NCBI RefSeq assembly: GCF_009742705.1
Contig: NZ_WPCU01000010.1
Location: 50,164-114,163 of the forward strand
Length of the DNA stretch: 64,000 nt
Reading direction: 5' to 3'
Origin: Auraticoccus cholistanensis
GTDB taxonomy: Bacteria; Actinomycetota; Actinomycetes; Propionibacteriales; Propionibacteriaceae
The translations under genes were made by a program, and so were the position numbers. Shown here piece after piece: positions 42,011-51,317 of this stretch (the stretch's first letter is position 1; each line of letters begins with the position of its first letter). Below the pieces are notes generated by a model. That model was not told the origin of the DNA. It saw only the letters and a program-made list of their open reading frames with translations, and did not search any database.

Positions 42011-42561
42011 CGACCGCGCAGGGGGCCCGTCGCCGGAGGCAGGTCGGGCGCGGGCTCGGGCGGCAGCCAGGCGACCACCCGCTCCACGATCTGCTCCGGC
42101 GTCTCGGCGAAGTCGACCACCAGGCCGGCCTCGTCCTCGGCCAGCGGCTCCAGGGTGAGCAGCTGGGACTGCAGCAGCACCGGGGGCATGTACTCGTGCT
42201 TGCGCCGGGCGACCCGTTCGGCCAGCAGCGCGGGGTCGCCGTGGGCGTGCACCATCACCGCCGTGGGCGCGTGCCGGCGGAGCTGGTCGCGGTAGCGGCG
42301 GCGCAGCGCCGAGCAGGTGCCGACCGGCGCCGGGACGCCCGCCAGCTCGCGTCCGACCAGGTCTAGCCAGGGCCCCCTGTCCTCGTCGGTGAGGGGGATG
42401 GCGCTGGCCATCTTGGCCCGGTTCGCGGCGCTGTGCAGGGTGTCGCCGTCGAAGAAGCGACGGCCCAGCCGGGCGGCGAGCAGCGTGCCGATCGTGGTCT
42501 TGCCGCACCCCTGCACCCCCATCACCACGATCGGGGCGCCGGGAAGGGCGGGCTGCGGCAT
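42007..42561 (-). CDS. Gluconokinase
   Basis: This 184-residue P-loop kinase phosphorylates D-gluconate to 6-phosphogluconate for the pentose phosphate route. Walker A is VMGVQGCGKTTIG (residues 13-25). The family signature DGDTLHSAANRAKMASAIPLTDEDR is present in two adjacent blocks, with ARRKHEYMPP following. Length matches GntK/IdnK. ATG 42561 has GGAG 6 nt upstream, and TAGCAT (42606-42601) is a candidate -10. The gene end overlaps a 25-bp repeat array. No gluconate transporter or regulator is nearby. Confidence 0.88.
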   Translation of the reverse strand: MPQPALPGAPIVVMGVQGCGKTTIGTLLAARLGRRFFDGDTLHSAANRAKMASAIPLTDEDRGPWLDLVGRELAGVPAPVGTCSALRRRYRDQLRRHAPTAVMVHAHGDPALLAERVARRKHEYMPPVLLQSQLLTLEPLAEDEAGLVVDFAETPEQIVERVVAWLPPEPAPDLPPATGPLRGR

Positions 42562-42628
42562 GGCACTCCAGAGACGGTCGACGGTTCCGGTGGCTTGTGA
42601 TGCTAGCCCGTGCCCGCCCTCGGTCGGC

Positions 42629-43483
42629 TCACCAGCGCGGCGCGCGCGGCCGGCGCTGGCAGCGGGGGCACCGGAAGGAGGAGCGGTTGGTGAACACCTC
42701 GCGGACGATGGGGGTGCCGCACCGCGGGCAGGGGCGGTCGGCGCGGCCGTAGGCGTTCAGCGACCGGGCGAAGTAGCCGCTGGAGCCGTTGACGTCGACG
42801 TAGAGGGCGTCGAAGGAGGTGCCGCCCTGCGCCAGCGCCTCGGCCATCACGTCCCGGGCGGCGGTGAGCACCGTGCGGGCCTGGGCGGCGGTGAGGGTGT
42901 CGGTGGCCCGCGCCCAGTGCATCCGCGCCGCCCACAGCGCCTCGTCGGCGTAGATGTTGCCGATCCCGGCCACCAGGGTCTGGTCGAGCAGCGCCCGTTT
43001 GAGACCGGTCCGGCGGCGTCGCATCCGCCGGCCCACCGCGTCGGCGTCGAACTGAGGCTCGAACGGGTCGGGGGCGATGTGGGAGATCTCGGGCGGCAGC
43101 ACGGCCCCGCCCGGGGAGAGCGACAGCCCGCCGAACATGCGCTGGTCGACGAAGCGCAGGTCGGGGCCGCCGTCGGTGAAGGAGACCACGACCCGGGTGT
43201 TGCGCAGCAGCGGGCGGTCGGCGGCGTCGAGGCGGAACTGCCCGCTCATGCCCAGGTGGGCCAGCAGGGCGTCCCCGTCGGTGAAGGGCAGCCACAGGTA
43301 CTTCCCCCGCCGGCGAGGCACGTCGAAGGTCCGTCCCACCAGGGTGGTGGCGAAGTCGGCGGGCCCGCCGAGGTGGCGGCGGACGGGGCGGGGGTGCAGC
43401 ACCTGCACCGCGGCCACCGTGCGGTCGCGGACGGCGGGCTCGAGGCCGGCGCGGACGACCTCGACCTCGGGGAGCTCCGGCAC
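42629..43483 (-). CDS. mutM: Formamidopyrimidine-DNA glycosylase
   Basis: This 284-residue bifunctional glycosylase/AP lyase removes 8-oxoguanine and FaPy lesions. The catalytic N-terminal proline and glutamate are in [16 protein letters not shown] lysine near [10 protein letters not shown] and the helix-two-turn-helix [20 protein letters not shown] bind DNA. The C-terminal zinc finger has CPRCGTPIV and FRCPRCQ. It starts six bases after rnc ends and belongs to the yceD-rpmF-rnc-mutM operon. Confidence 0.96.
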   Translation of the reverse strand: MPELPEVEVVRAGLEPAVRDRTVAAVQVLHPRPVRRHLGGPADFATTLVGRTFDVPRRRGKYLWLPFTDGDALLAHLGMSGQFRLDAADRPLLRNTRVVVSFTDGGPDLRFVDQRMFGGLSLSPGGAVLPPEISHIAPDPFEPQFDADAVGRRMRRRRTGLKRALLDQTLVAGIGNIYADEALWAARMHWARATDTLTAAQARTVLTAARDVMAEALAQGGTSFDALYVDVNGSSGYFARSLNAYGRADRPCPRCGTPIVREVFTNRSSFRCPRCQRRPRAPRW

Positions 43484-43489
43484 CGCCGG

Positions 43490-44299
43490 TCAGACGGAGG
43501 CGGGGCCGACCGGGTCGCCGGGCCGCTCGTCCTCGCCGGGCCGCTCGCCGGGGGCGTCCTCGGCGGCGGCGTCCTCCTGCAGCGCGGCGGCCGCGGCGGC
43601 GACCCCGGCCACCCGGGACTCCATCGCCCGGAACGCGGCGGCGGCGGCCTCCTGCTCGGCCTGCTTCTTGTTGCGGCCGGTGCCCGGGCCGAAGGACTCG
43701 CCGTCGACCACCAGCCACGCCTCGAACTGCTTGGCGTGGTCGGGGCCGGACTCGCTGACCTCGTACACCGGCAGCCCCAGGCCCTGGCTGGCCACCATCT
43801 CCTGCACGCTGGTCTTCCAGTCCAGGCCCGCCCCCAGCTGGGCGGCGGCCGCGGTGAGCGGGTCGAACAGGTGGTGGATGAACACCGCCGCACCCTGCTG
43901 GCCGCAGCTGAGGAAGACCGCCCCGATCAGGGCCTCCATCGTGTCGGCCAGGATCGAGGACTTGTCGGCGCCGCCGCTGTTGAGCTCGCCGCGGCCCAGC
44001 CGGATCAGCGGGCCCACCTCGAGGCTGCGGGCCACGTCGGCGAGCGCGCGGGCGTTGACCACGGCCGCCCGCAGCTTCGCCAGCTGCCCCTCGCTGAGGT
44101 CGGGGTGCTGCACGTAGAGGTGCTCGGTGACCACGACGCCGAGGACCGAGTCACCCAGGAACTCCAGCCGCTCGTTGGTCGGCAGGCCGCCGTTCTCGTA
44201 GGCGTAGGACCGGTGCGTGAGCGCAAGCTGGAGGAGCTGGGGATCGATCGAGATCCCCAGCTCCTCCAGCAGCCGGTCGAGAGCCGTGGCTCCGCTCAA
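43490..44299 (-). CDS. rnc: Ribonuclease III
   Basis: This is a 269-residue double-strand-specific endoribonuclease for rRNA and mRNA processing. The nuclease domain carries the signature [16 protein letters not shown] and the second acidic cluster near [13 protein letters not shown]. The dsRNA-binding domain follows ([15 protein letters not shown] to [16 protein letters not shown]). A 45-residue acidic tail ends the protein. No ATG or GTG fits, so the TTG at 44299, 17 nt after the rpmF stop and without a clear ribosome site, is the likely start. Confidence 0.93.
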   Translation of the reverse strand: MSGATALDRLLEELGISIDPQLLQLALTHRSYAYENGGLPTNERLEFLGDSVLGVVVTEHLYVQHPDLSEGQLAKLRAAVVNARALADVARSLEVGPLIRLGRGELNSGGADKSSILADTMEALIGAVFLSCGQQGAAVFIHHLFDPLTAAAAQLGAGLDWKTSVQEMVASQGLGLPVYEVSESGPDHAKQFEAWLVVDGESFGPGTGRNKKQAEQEAAAAAFRAMESRVAGVAAAAAALQEDAAAEDAPGERPGEDERPGDPVGPASV

Positions 44300-44316
44300 C
44301 GCGTCGCGACCGCGGT

Positions 44317-44508
44317 TCAGGCCTCGAGCACCTGACGGCGGGCCGCCCCGGCGCCGTACTGCCCGCAGGTGGGGCACGCGGTGTGGGGCAGGTGCTTGGC
44401 GCGGCAGGCGGCGTTCTGGCAGGTCACCAGCGCGGGCGCGGAGGCCTTCCACTGCGAACGGCGGTGCCGGGTGTTGCTGCGCGACATCTTCCGCTTCGGG
44501 ACTGCCAT
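44317..44508 (-). CDS. rpmF: 50S ribosomal protein L32
   Basis: This is a 63-residue L32 with the conserved basic N-terminus [17 protein letters not shown] and a four-cysteine zinc ribbon ([20 protein letters not shown]). It is therefore the zinc-containing form. ATG 44508 lies three bases after the yceD stop. The yceD-rpmF pair is nearly universal. Confidence 0.97.
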   Translation of the reverse strand: MAVPKRKMSRSNTRHRRSQWKASAPALVTCQNAACRAKHLPHTACPTCGQYGAGAARRQVLEA

Positions 44509-44511
44509 CTC

Positions 44512-45090
44512 TTACTCCCTGTTTTCCGTGGTCGAAGAATTCGTACCGGTCGTGTCCTGCCAGCCCGCCAACGCGCCCCAGCGGGAGTCGGTCTGCTCCC
44601 CGTGGTCGTGCTCGGGGTCCGCGTTGAGGTCCTGCCCGCAGAGCGGGCACAGACCGGCGCAGTCCTCCCGGCACAGTGGCGTGAACGGCAGGTCGAGCAC
44701 CACCGTGTCCCGCAGCAGCGGCTCGAGGTCGAGCAGGTCGCCCTCCAGCCGGCTGGCCTCCTCGTCGTCGGGCTCACGCTCGGGGTAGAGGAACAGCTCC
44801 ATCAGCTCCAGCTCGGACCGCTCCGAAATGGCCGTCAGGCACCGTGCGCACTCCCCCGCGACCGTGACCTCGACGGTTCCGGTGACCAGGACCCCGTCGC
44901 CGGCACTCTCGAGCCTGAGGTCGAGACTGACCGGTGATCCGGGTGGTACTCCGATCACGCCGCTGCCGAGGTCGTCGGGTGCGTCGACCGTCCGCCTGAC
45001 CTCGAGCATGCGGCCCTGCTGGCGACCGAGGTCGTGGGTGCTGATCACCAGCCCCGACCGGGGGTCCAACGGGTTGTGCAGCGAAGTCAT
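44512..45090 (-). CDS. YceD family protein (DUF177)
   Basis: This is a 192-residue protein of the DUF177/YceD group, linked to 23S rRNA accumulation and always beside rpmF. It has the N-terminal [16 protein letters not shown], the central [10 protein letters not shown] and the acidic [17 protein letters not shown]. The C-terminal cysteine cluster is [17 protein letters not shown]. The last 25 residues are polar. ATG 45090 has AAAGG about 8 nt upstream; 54 bp separate it from coaD. Confidence 0.93.
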   Translation of the reverse strand: MTSLHNPLDPRSGLVISTHDLGRQQGRMLEVRRTVDAPDDLGSGVIGVPPGSPVSLDLRLESAGDGVLVTGTVEVTVAGECARCLTAISERSELELMELFLYPEREPDDEEASRLEGDLLDLEPLLRDTVVLDLPFTPLCREDCAGLCPLCGQDLNADPEHDHGEQTDSRWGALAGWQDTTGTNSSTTENRE

Positions 45091-45144
45091 CGCGGGAGCC
45101 TTTCACACACGGCGGCACGACAGCGTCGTAACCGTCGCCCGATG

Positions 45145-45630
45145 TTACCCGCCCTCCGGCGAGGACGCCAATCCTGCCACCCGCCGCGCGGTGGCCGGCG
45201 GCACGAACGCCGAGACGTCCCCGCCCAGCCGGGCGATCTCGCGGACCAGGCTGGAGGAGACGTAGCCCCACTGCGGCGAGGTGGGCAGCAGCACCGTCTC
45301 GAGCCCGGACAGCCGGGAGTTCATCTGGGCCATCTGCAGCTCGTAGTCGAAGTCGGCGGCGAAGCGCAGCCCCTTCACCACGGTGCCGATGCCGTGCTCG
45401 CGGCAGTAGTCGACCAGCAGCCCCGAGAAGGTGGTGACCCGGACCCGCTCGACGTCGGCCAGCACCTCCTGCAGCATCTCCACCCGCTCGGCCGGGCTGA
45501 ACAGGGCCGACTTGCTGGTGTTCGCCCCGACCGCGACGACCACCTCCTCGAACAGCCCGGTGGCGCGGCGGACGACGTCGACGTGCCCGTGCGTGACGGG
45601 GTCGAAGGACCCGGGGCAGATGGCACGCAT
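45145..45630 (-). CDS. coaD: Phosphopantetheine adenylyltransferase
   Basis: This 161-residue enzyme performs the fourth step of coenzyme A synthesis, joining ATP and 4'-phosphopantetheine. The nucleotidyltransferase signature is GSFDPVTHGHVDVV (T/HxGH). FSPAERVEMLQE, KGLRFAADFDYELQMAQMN and SPQWGYVSSSLVREIA complete the active site. The ATG (45630) is separated from the rsmD stop by a single base (TGACATG). Confidence 0.96.
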   Translation of the reverse strand: MRAICPGSFDPVTHGHVDVVRRATGLFEEVVVAVGANTSKSALFSPAERVEMLQEVLADVERVRVTTFSGLLVDYCREHGIGTVVKGLRFAADFDYELQMAQMNSRLSGLETVLLPTSPQWGYVSSSLVREIARLGGDVSAFVPPATARRVAGLASSPEGG

Positions 45631-45631
45631 G

Positions 45632-46273
45632 TCAGGACTCCTCGGGTTCTCGGGGTTCGCCGGCTCCGTGGGGACCGGCCGGCACCGGCCCGTCCTCGCC
45701 GGGCTGGGCCCAGTGCAGGACGGTCTCACCGTAGCGGCGCGACCAGCTCTCCAGCCCCGCCGGCCAGCGGGGCGGGTCGGCGCGGCGGGCGCGCTCGAGC
45801 ACCACCACGCCGTTGCGGGCCAGCCAGCCGCCGGCCAGCACGGCCGCCACCAGCTCGTCCAGCTCGGTGCTGGGCAGCGCGTAGGGCGGGTCGAACCAGC
45901 ACACGTCGAAGGGCTGCGGCGCCCGCTCGGCGAGCAGGGTGCGGACGGCGGCCGTGCGGACGCGGGCGGGCACGCCGAGGGCGGCGGCGTTGCGTCGGCA
46001 CAGCTCGGCCGTCGCCCGGTCCCGCTCGACCAGCAGCACGGTCGACGCGCCCCGGCTGGCGGCCTCCAGCCCGACGGCGCCGGACCCGGCGAACAGGTCG
46101 AGGAAGGCCAGCCCGTCGAACCAGTGGTCCACCGGCTCGTCGGCGGTCCCGGCCCAGGAGGCCAGCGCGGAGAAGAAGGACTCCCGGACCCGGTCGGTGG
46201 TGGGCCGGGTGTGCGGGCCGTCGGGGGTCTCGATCCGGCGCCCGCCGTGGCGTCCGGCGATGATGCGGCTCAC
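45632..46273 (-). CDS. rsmD: 16S rRNA (guanine966-N2)-methyltransferase RsmD
   Basis: This 213-residue SAM-dependent methyltransferase modifies G966 of 16S rRNA. It has the N-terminal SRIIAGRHGGRRIETPDG and TRPTTDRVRESFFSAL motifs, the SAM-binding FLDLFAGSGAVGLEAASRGA, and catalytic DPPY in CWFDPPYALP. GTG 46273 overlaps the recG stop (GTGA). recG-rsmD-coaD is the common actinobacterial order. Confidence 0.95.
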   Translation of the reverse strand: MSRIIAGRHGGRRIETPDGPHTRPTTDRVRESFFSALASWAGTADEPVDHWFDGLAFLDLFAGSGAVGLEAASRGASTVLLVERDRATAELCRRNAAALGVPARVRTAAVRTLLAERAPQPFDVCWFDPPYALPSTELDELVAAVLAGGWLARNGVVVLERARRADPPRWPAGLESWSRRYGETVLHWAQPGEDGPVPAGPHGAGEPREPEES

Positions 46274-48507
46274 GTGCGCTCCAACCACTCGGGCTCGGCC
46301 AGCAGCTCGATCTGGGCCCGCATGTCCGCCAGCGCGGGGTCGTCCGCCCCGGCCCGCGCCACCCACTCCTCGGCGACCTCGCGGGCCAGGCCGATCTCGT
46401 CGGCGTGGCGGATCACCTGCAGCAGCCGCAGGCTGGAGCGGGCGCCGGACTGCCGGGCGCCGAGCACGTTGCCCTCGCGGCGCTGCTCGAGGTCGACGTC
46501 GGCCAGCACGAACCCGTCCCGGGTGGCGGCGACGGCGTCCAGCCGGGCCCGCGCCTCGGAGTCCGGGGCGGCCGTGGTGAGCAGCAGGCAGACGCCCGGG
46601 TGAGCGCCGCGGCCGATCCGCCCGCGCAGCTGGTGCAGCTGGGAGATGCCGAAGCGGTCGGCGTCGCTGACCACCATCACCGAGGCGTTGGGCACGTCCA
46701 CCCCGACCTCGATGACCGTGGTGGCCACCACCACGTCGCTCTCCCCCGCGGCGAAGCGGGCCATCGCCGCGTCCTTCTCCTCCGCCGGCAGCTGGCCGTG
46801 GACCACCTCCACGCGCAGCCCCGACAGCGGCCCGGCCACCAGCTCGGCGTGCAGGTCCTGCACCGTCCGCGGCGGGGCGGTGTCCTCCTCGACGTCGACC
46901 GCCACGGCCTCGGCCGAGCGGTCGGACTCGGAGATGCGCGAGCAGACCACGAACGCCTGCCGGCCGGCGGCGACCTCCTCCACCACCCGCTGCCAGGCCC
47001 GCGCCACCCAGCCGGGGTGGGCGCGCTCGTCGACCACCACGGTGCTGACCTCCGCCCGCCCGCCGGGCAGCTCGGACAGCGTGCTCACCTCCAGGTCGCC
47101 GAACACCGTCATCGCCACCGAGCGCGGGATGGGGGTGGCGGTCATCACCAGCAGGTGCGGGCGGCTGCTCGCCTTGGCCGTCAGCGCGGCCCGCTGCTCG
47201 ACGCCGAAGCGGTGCTGCTCGTCGACGACCACCAGCCCGAGGTCGGCGAACTGGACCTTCTCCGAGAGCAGGGCGTGGGTGCCGACCACGATCCCGGCCT
47301 GCCCGCTGGCGGCCTCGAGCATGGCGGCCCGCTTCTGCGCCGCCGACATCGACCCGGTCAGCAGCACCACGCGGGTGGCGTGCTCGGCGGCGGTGAGCGT
47401 GCCGGCGGCGGCGCGGTCGCCCAGCATCCGGGTCAGGGTGGCGTGGTGCTGGGCCGCCAGCACCTCGGTGGGGGCCAGCAGGGCGCTCTGCCCACCGGCG
47501 TCCACCACCGCCAGCATGGCCCGCAGCGCCACCAGCGTCTTGCCCGAGCCGACCTCCCCCTGCAGCAGCCGCTGCATCGGTACGTCGCGGGCCAGGTCGG
47601 CGAAGATCTCCTCGCCGACGCGCTGCTGACCGGCGGTCAGGGTGAACGGCAGGGCGGCGTCGAAGTCGGCGAGCAGGCCGTCCGGGCGGCGAGGGCGCGG
47701 CACGCTGGGCTCGGCCGCCGCCTCGGCCCGGCGCAGCGCCATCGTGACCTGCATGGCCAGCGCCTCGTCCAGCACCAGCCGGCGGCGGGCGGGCGCGACC
47801 TCGTCGCGGTCGCGCGGCTGGTGGACCGCCCGCAGCGCGGTCGTCAGGTCGGGCACGTCGAGGCGGCGGCGGACCCACTCCGGCAGCGGGTCCGGCAGCT
47901 CCCCGACGGCGTCGAGGGCCAGCTGGACGCACTCGGCGACCTTCCAGGTCGGCAGCTGCTTCGAGGCCGGGTACAGCCCGATCAGCCCGCCGTGGCCGAC
48001 CTGGGTCAGCGCCTCGTTGCGCTTCTGCCCGGCGACGAAGCGGCCGTCCTCGTCCACCACCACGTAGTCGGGGTTGGTGAGCTGGGGCCGGTCGTGGAAG
48101 CTGCCGACCTTGCCGGCGAAGATGCCGCGGGCGCCGGGCGGCAGCTGCTTGTGCCAGAAGCTGGTGTGGAACGGCTTGCCGAAGAAGGTGAGGTCGAGCT
48201 CGCTGGTGCCGTCGGTGATGGTCACCTCCAGCCGGGAGCGGGTCCCCTGCCGCCCGCCGAACTCCTTCACCCCGCTGCGGCGCACCACGGCCATCACCGC
48301 GACCTCCTCCCCGGGGACCAGGGAGGCCAGGTCGCTGGTCTCGTGGCCGGCGAAGTAGCGTCGGGGCAGGTGGCGCAGCAGGTCGCCGACGGTCTCGATC
48401 CGCCAGGCGGCCAGCCGCTTCGCGGTGGCTCCGCCGACGACCTTCTCCACCCGGGTGTTCAGCCGGGCGTAGGCGTCGGTGTGCCACCCGCGGCTCGGTG
48501 CACTCAC
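46270..48507 (-). CDS. recG: ATP-dependent DNA helicase RecG
   Basis: This is a 745-residue monomeric branch-migration helicase that rescues stalled forks. The N-terminal wedge/OB domain (VGDLLRHLPRRYFAGHET) is followed by helicase motif I GEVGSGKTLVALR near residue 318, motif II VVVDEQHRFGVEQR near 428, motif III MTATPIPRS, and motif VI QLRGRIGRGAHPGVC. GTG 48507 is chosen: a TAGGGT -10 lies seven bases upstream, giving a leaderless message. A GTG ten codons earlier would fall within the promoter. Confidence 0.95.
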   Translation of the reverse strand: MSAPSRGWHTDAYARLNTRVEKVVGGATAKRLAAWRIETVGDLLRHLPRRYFAGHETSDLASLVPGEEVAVMAVVRRSGVKEFGGRQGTRSRLEVTITDGTSELDLTFFGKPFHTSFWHKQLPPGARGIFAGKVGSFHDRPQLTNPDYVVVDEDGRFVAGQKRNEALTQVGHGGLIGLYPASKQLPTWKVAECVQLALDAVGELPDPLPEWVRRRLDVPDLTTALRAVHQPRDRDEVAPARRRLVLDEALAMQVTMALRRAEAAAEPSVPRPRRPDGLLADFDAALPFTLTAGQQRVGEEIFADLARDVPMQRLLQGEVGSGKTLVALRAMLAVVDAGGQSALLAPTEVLAAQHHATLTRMLGDRAAAGTLTAAEHATRVVLLTGSMSAAQKRAAMLEAASGQAGIVVGTHALLSEKVQFADLGLVVVDEQHRFGVEQRAALTAKASSRPHLLVMTATPIPRSVAMTVFGDLEVSTLSELPGGRAEVSTVVVDERAHPGWVARAWQRVVEEVAAGRQAFVVCSRISESDRSAEAVAVDVEEDTAPPRTVQDLHAELVAGPLSGLRVEVVHGQLPAEEKDAAMARFAAGESDVVVATTVIEVGVDVPNASVMVVSDADRFGISQLHQLRGRIGRGAHPGVCLLLTTAAPDSEARARLDAVAATRDGFVLADVDLEQRREGNVLGARQSGARSSLRLLQVIRHADEIGLAREVAEEWVARAGADDPALADMRAQIELLAEPEWLERT

Positions 48508-48514
48508 ACGGCGC

Positions 48515-48520
48515 ACCCTA
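48515..48520 (-). promoter_or_regulatory. Leaderless promoter -10 (TAGGGT) of recG
   Basis: TAGGGT (48520-48515, minus) followed by seven bases and GTG 48507 places the expected transcription start on the start codon. The plus strand of the same interval (48508-48704) leads to rpmB, with TACGCT at 48596-48601 as a candidate -10. Confidence 0.55.
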
Positions 48521-48704
48521 GCGAGCAGCACCCCCACCGGCGGCGGCCGCGGGGGTGGCGGACGCGCAGATTAGGCTTCCGTGGTGGCCGTCGGCTACGC
48601 TTGACCGGTTCCCGGTTCGGGACCACCACACGTGTACACCCACTCGCACCGCGAGTTCGACCTGTGCCGCTCACCCCGAGCGGTCCTCACGAGGAGAAGA
48701 TCCA

Positions 48705-48890
48705 GTGGCTGCCGTTTGTGACGTCTGCGCCAAGGGCCCGGGCTTCGGGCACAACGTCCCTTGGTCGAAGAAGAAGACCAACCGTCGCTGGAACCCGAAC
48801 ATCCAGCGGGTGCGGGCCGTCGTCGCCGGCACCCCGAAGCGCGTCAACGTCTGCACCTCCTGCCTGAAGGCGGGCAAGGTCTCGCGCTGA
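48705..48890 (+). CDS. rpmB: 50S ribosomal protein L28
   Basis: This is a 61-residue L28 with two CxxC pairs (VCDVCAKGPGFGHNV and NVCTSCLKAGKV), the zinc-binding form. The central motif is KKKTNRRWNPNIQRVR. GTG 48705 follows GAGGAGAAG with suitable spacing. It is a monocistronic plus-strand gene diverging from recG and ending in a strong hairpin. Confidence 0.96.
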   Translation: MAAVCDVCAKGPGFGHNVPWSKKKTNRRWNPNIQRVRAVVAGTPKRVNVCTSCLKAGKVSR

Positions 48891-48907
48891 CCCGCTGACC
48901 AGGTTCC

Positions 48908-48947
48908 GGAAGGGCCCGCTCCCACCTCGGTGGGGGCGGGCCCTTCC
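48908..48947. terminator. Bidirectional terminator between rpmB and RNase J genes
   Basis: A 12-bp arm GGAAGGGCCCGC (48908-48919) pairs with GCGGGCCCTTCC (48936-48947). The interior CCCACC/GGTGGG extends the stem to near-complete pairing. It lies between convergent genes with no T-tract. Confidence 0.85.
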
Positions 48948-48989
48948 GCGTCCCGGGCCCGCCTCGACCGGCCGGGGACGCGACGGGTC

Positions 48990-50675
48990 TCAGACGGTGA
49001 CGACCAGGGGGACGATCATCGGCCGGCGCCGGTAGGAGCTGCTGACCCAGCGCCCGATGGTGCGGCGGATCACCTGCTGCAGCCGGTGCGGGTCGGTGAC
49101 GCCGTCGGCCAGGGCCTCCTCCAGCGCCTTGGTGATCTGCGTGGCGACGGGGGCGAAGATCGTCTCGTCCTCGTTGAAGCCGCGGGCGTGGATGTCGGGG
49201 CCGGTGATCAGCCGCTGGCTGCGGGTGTTGACCACGGCCAGCACCGAGATGAACCCCTCCTCGCCGAGGATCCGCCGGTCGGTCAGCGAGGTCTCGGAGA
49301 TGTCGCCCACGGTGGAGCCGTCGACGAAGATGTAGCCGGTGTCCACCTGGCCGACGACGCGCGCCCGGCCCTGGGCCAGGTCGACCACGGCGCCGTCCTC
49401 GGCCACCAGGGTCCGCTCCCGGGGCACACCGGTGGCCACCGCCAGGTCGGCGTTGGCGATCAGGTGGCGGTACTCGCCGTGGACCGGCATCACGTTGCGG
49501 GGCCGCACGATGTTGTAGCAGTACAGCAGCTCCCCGGCGCTGGCGTGGCCGGAGACGTGCACCATCGCGTTGCCCTTGTGCACCACGTTGGCGCCGAGGC
49601 GGACCAGCCCGTTGATGACGCGGTAGACGGCGTTCTCGTTGCCCGGGATCAGCGAGCTGGCCAGCAGCACGGTGTCCCCCGGCACCAGGTCGATCACCGG
49701 GTGCTCCCGGTTCGCCATCCGCGACAGCGCCGACAGCGGCTCGCCCTGGGAGCCGGTGGAGACGATGACCACCTGGTCGGGGCGGTAGTTCTCGATGTCG
49801 CGCAGCTCCACCAGCGTGTCGGCGGGCACCTTGAGGTAGCCGAGGTCGGCGGCCACCTTCATGTTGCGCACCATCGACCGGCCGACGTAGACGACCTTGC
49901 GGCCGTGGCGCACGGCGGCGTCCAGCACCTGCTGGATGCGGTGCACGTGGGAGGCGAAGGAGGTGACGATCAGCCGCTGGCTGCTGGTGGCGAAGACGCG
50001 CTCCAGCGCCGGGGCGATGTCGCGCTCGGCGGTGGTGAAACCGGGCACCTCGGCGTTGGTGGAGTCCACCATGAACAGGTCGACGCCCTCCTCCCCCAGC
50101 CGGGCGAAGGCGCGCAGGTCGGTCAGCCGGCCGTCCAGCGGCAGCTGGTCGAGCTTGAAGTCGCCGGTGTGCAGCACGGTGCCGGCGGCCGTCCGCAGGA
50201 AGACCGCCAGCGCGTCGGGGATGGAGTGGTTGACGGCGACGAACTCGCAGTCGAACTCGCCGAGGACCAGGCGCTGGCCGTCCTCGACGACCCGGTAGTC
50301 GGTGTCGCGGAGGCGGTGCTCCTTCAGCTTCTCGCGCAGCAGCGCCAGGGTCAGCCGGCTGCCGATCAGCGGGATGTCGCGACGCTGACGCAGCAGGTAG
50401 GGCACCGCGCCGATGTGGTCCTCGTGACCGTGGGTCAGCACCAGCCCGACCACGTCGTCGAGGCGGTCGGCGATGGCGTCGAAGCCGGGCAGGATCAGGT
50501 CCACACCGGGGTGGTGCTCCTCGGGGAAGAGCACCCCGCAGTCGATCAGCAGCAGCTGGCCGTTGATCTCGAGGGCGGCCATGTTGCGGCCGACGTCGCC
50601 CAGCCCGCCGAGCGGGATGACCCGGAGGGTGTCACGGGCCAGCCGAGGGGGTGTTCGCAGTGCAGCACTCATCAC
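48990..50675 (-). CDS. rnj: Ribonuclease J
   Basis: This 561-residue metallo-beta-lactamase-fold RNase has 5' exo and endo activity in mRNA decay and rRNA maturation. The zinc motif LTHGHEDHIG covers His82, His84, Asp86 and His87. HTGDFKLD, MVDSTNAEVPG, the beta-CASP region (IVTSFASHVHRIQQ, VSTGSQGEPLSALSR) and GHASAGELLY follow, with a C-terminal domain from about 450. The GTG at 50675 is directly followed by ATG. TAGGGT six bases upstream makes the GTG a leaderless start. Confidence 0.95.
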   Translation of the reverse strand: MMSAALRTPPRLARDTLRVIPLGGLGDVGRNMAALEINGQLLLIDCGVLFPEEHHPGVDLILPGFDAIADRLDDVVGLVLTHGHEDHIGAVPYLLRQRRDIPLIGSRLTLALLREKLKEHRLRDTDYRVVEDGQRLVLGEFDCEFVAVNHSIPDALAVFLRTAAGTVLHTGDFKLDQLPLDGRLTDLRAFARLGEEGVDLFMVDSTNAEVPGFTTAERDIAPALERVFATSSQRLIVTSFASHVHRIQQVLDAAVRHGRKVVYVGRSMVRNMKVAADLGYLKVPADTLVELRDIENYRPDQVVIVSTGSQGEPLSALSRMANREHPVIDLVPGDTVLLASSLIPGNENAVYRVINGLVRLGANVVHKGNAMVHVSGHASAGELLYCYNIVRPRNVMPVHGEYRHLIANADLAVATGVPRERTLVAEDGAVVDLAQGRARVVGQVDTGYIFVDGSTVGDISETSLTDRRILGEEGFISVLAVVNTRSQRLITGPDIHARGFNEDETIFAPVATQITKALEEALADGVTDPHRLQQVIRRTIGRWVSSSYRRRPMIVPLVVTV

Positions 50676-50681
50676 CGGGCC

Positions 50682-50739
50682 ACCCTACCGAGCCGGGGCC
50701 CCCCGCCCGTGCCTCCCCGCGGGCGCCGGTCACTAGGAT
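50682..50739. promoter_or_regulatory. Back-to-back leaderless promoters of RNase J and GNAT genes
   Basis: TAGGGT (50687-50682, minus) is six bases before the RNase J GTG. TAGGAT (50734-50739, plus) is eight bases before the GNAT GTG at 50748. Neither gene has a ribosome-binding site, which is consistent with leaderless transcripts. Confidence 0.5.
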
Positions 50740-50747
50740 CGGCGGTC

Positions 50748-51317
50748 GTGACCTCCCGCACCGCCGACTCGGTCCGTCTGGCCCTGCCCGCCGAAGCGGC
50801 CCAGCTGGCCGCCCTGCAGCGCCGCGCCTGGGCCGCCCGCGGCGAGGTGGGCGCGGCGGCGCTCGCCGGCATCGACCTGGCGGCCATGGTGGCCGGCTGG
50901 GAGGACGCCATCGCCCGCCCGCCGCTGGCCCGGTGCCGGGTGCTGGTGGCCGTCGACGGCTCCGGCGGTGTGGTGGGCTTCGCCACCACCCTGCCCAGCA
51001 CCGACTCCGACGCCGAGCAGGGCTCCGACGGCGAGGTCGGCGAGTTCGTGGTCGACCCCGTCTCAGTGGGGCGCGGGCACGGGTCGCGGCTGCTGCACGC
51101 CTGCGTGGACACGCTGCGGGCCGACGGCTTCAGCCGGGCCCGCTGCTGGCTGGCCAGCGACGACGACGCCCTGCGCCGCTTCCTGGTGGAGGCCGGCTGG
51201 GCACCCGACGGGGCCCACCGCGAGCTCGGCGCCGAGGACGGCACGGTGCGGCTGCGCCAGGTGCGCCTGCACACCGACATCACGCCGTCCCCCGACCCGC
51301 AGGAGGAATCCCGTTGA
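50748..51317 (+). CDS. GNAT family N-acetyltransferase
   Basis: This is a 189-residue acetyltransferase. The N-terminal helix region AEAAQLAALQRRAWAARGEVG is followed by the beta strand GVVGFATTLP, acidic beta4 GEVGEFVVDPVSVGRGHGSRLL with the acetyl-CoA loop (GRGHGS), and the C-terminal EAGWAPDGAHREL. The acceptor is unknown. GTG 50748 looks leaderless. The stop overlaps the TTG start of the PhzF gene (TTGA), so both are co-translated. Confidence 0.88.
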   Translation: MTSRTADSVRLALPAEAAQLAALQRRAWAARGEVGAAALAGIDLAAMVAGWEDAIARPPLARCRVLVAVDGSGGVVGFATTLPSTDSDAEQGSDGEVGEFVVDPVSVGRGHGSRLLHACVDTLRADGFSRARCWLASDDDALRRFLVEAGWAPDGAHRELGAEDGTVRLRQVRLHTDITPSPDPQEESR

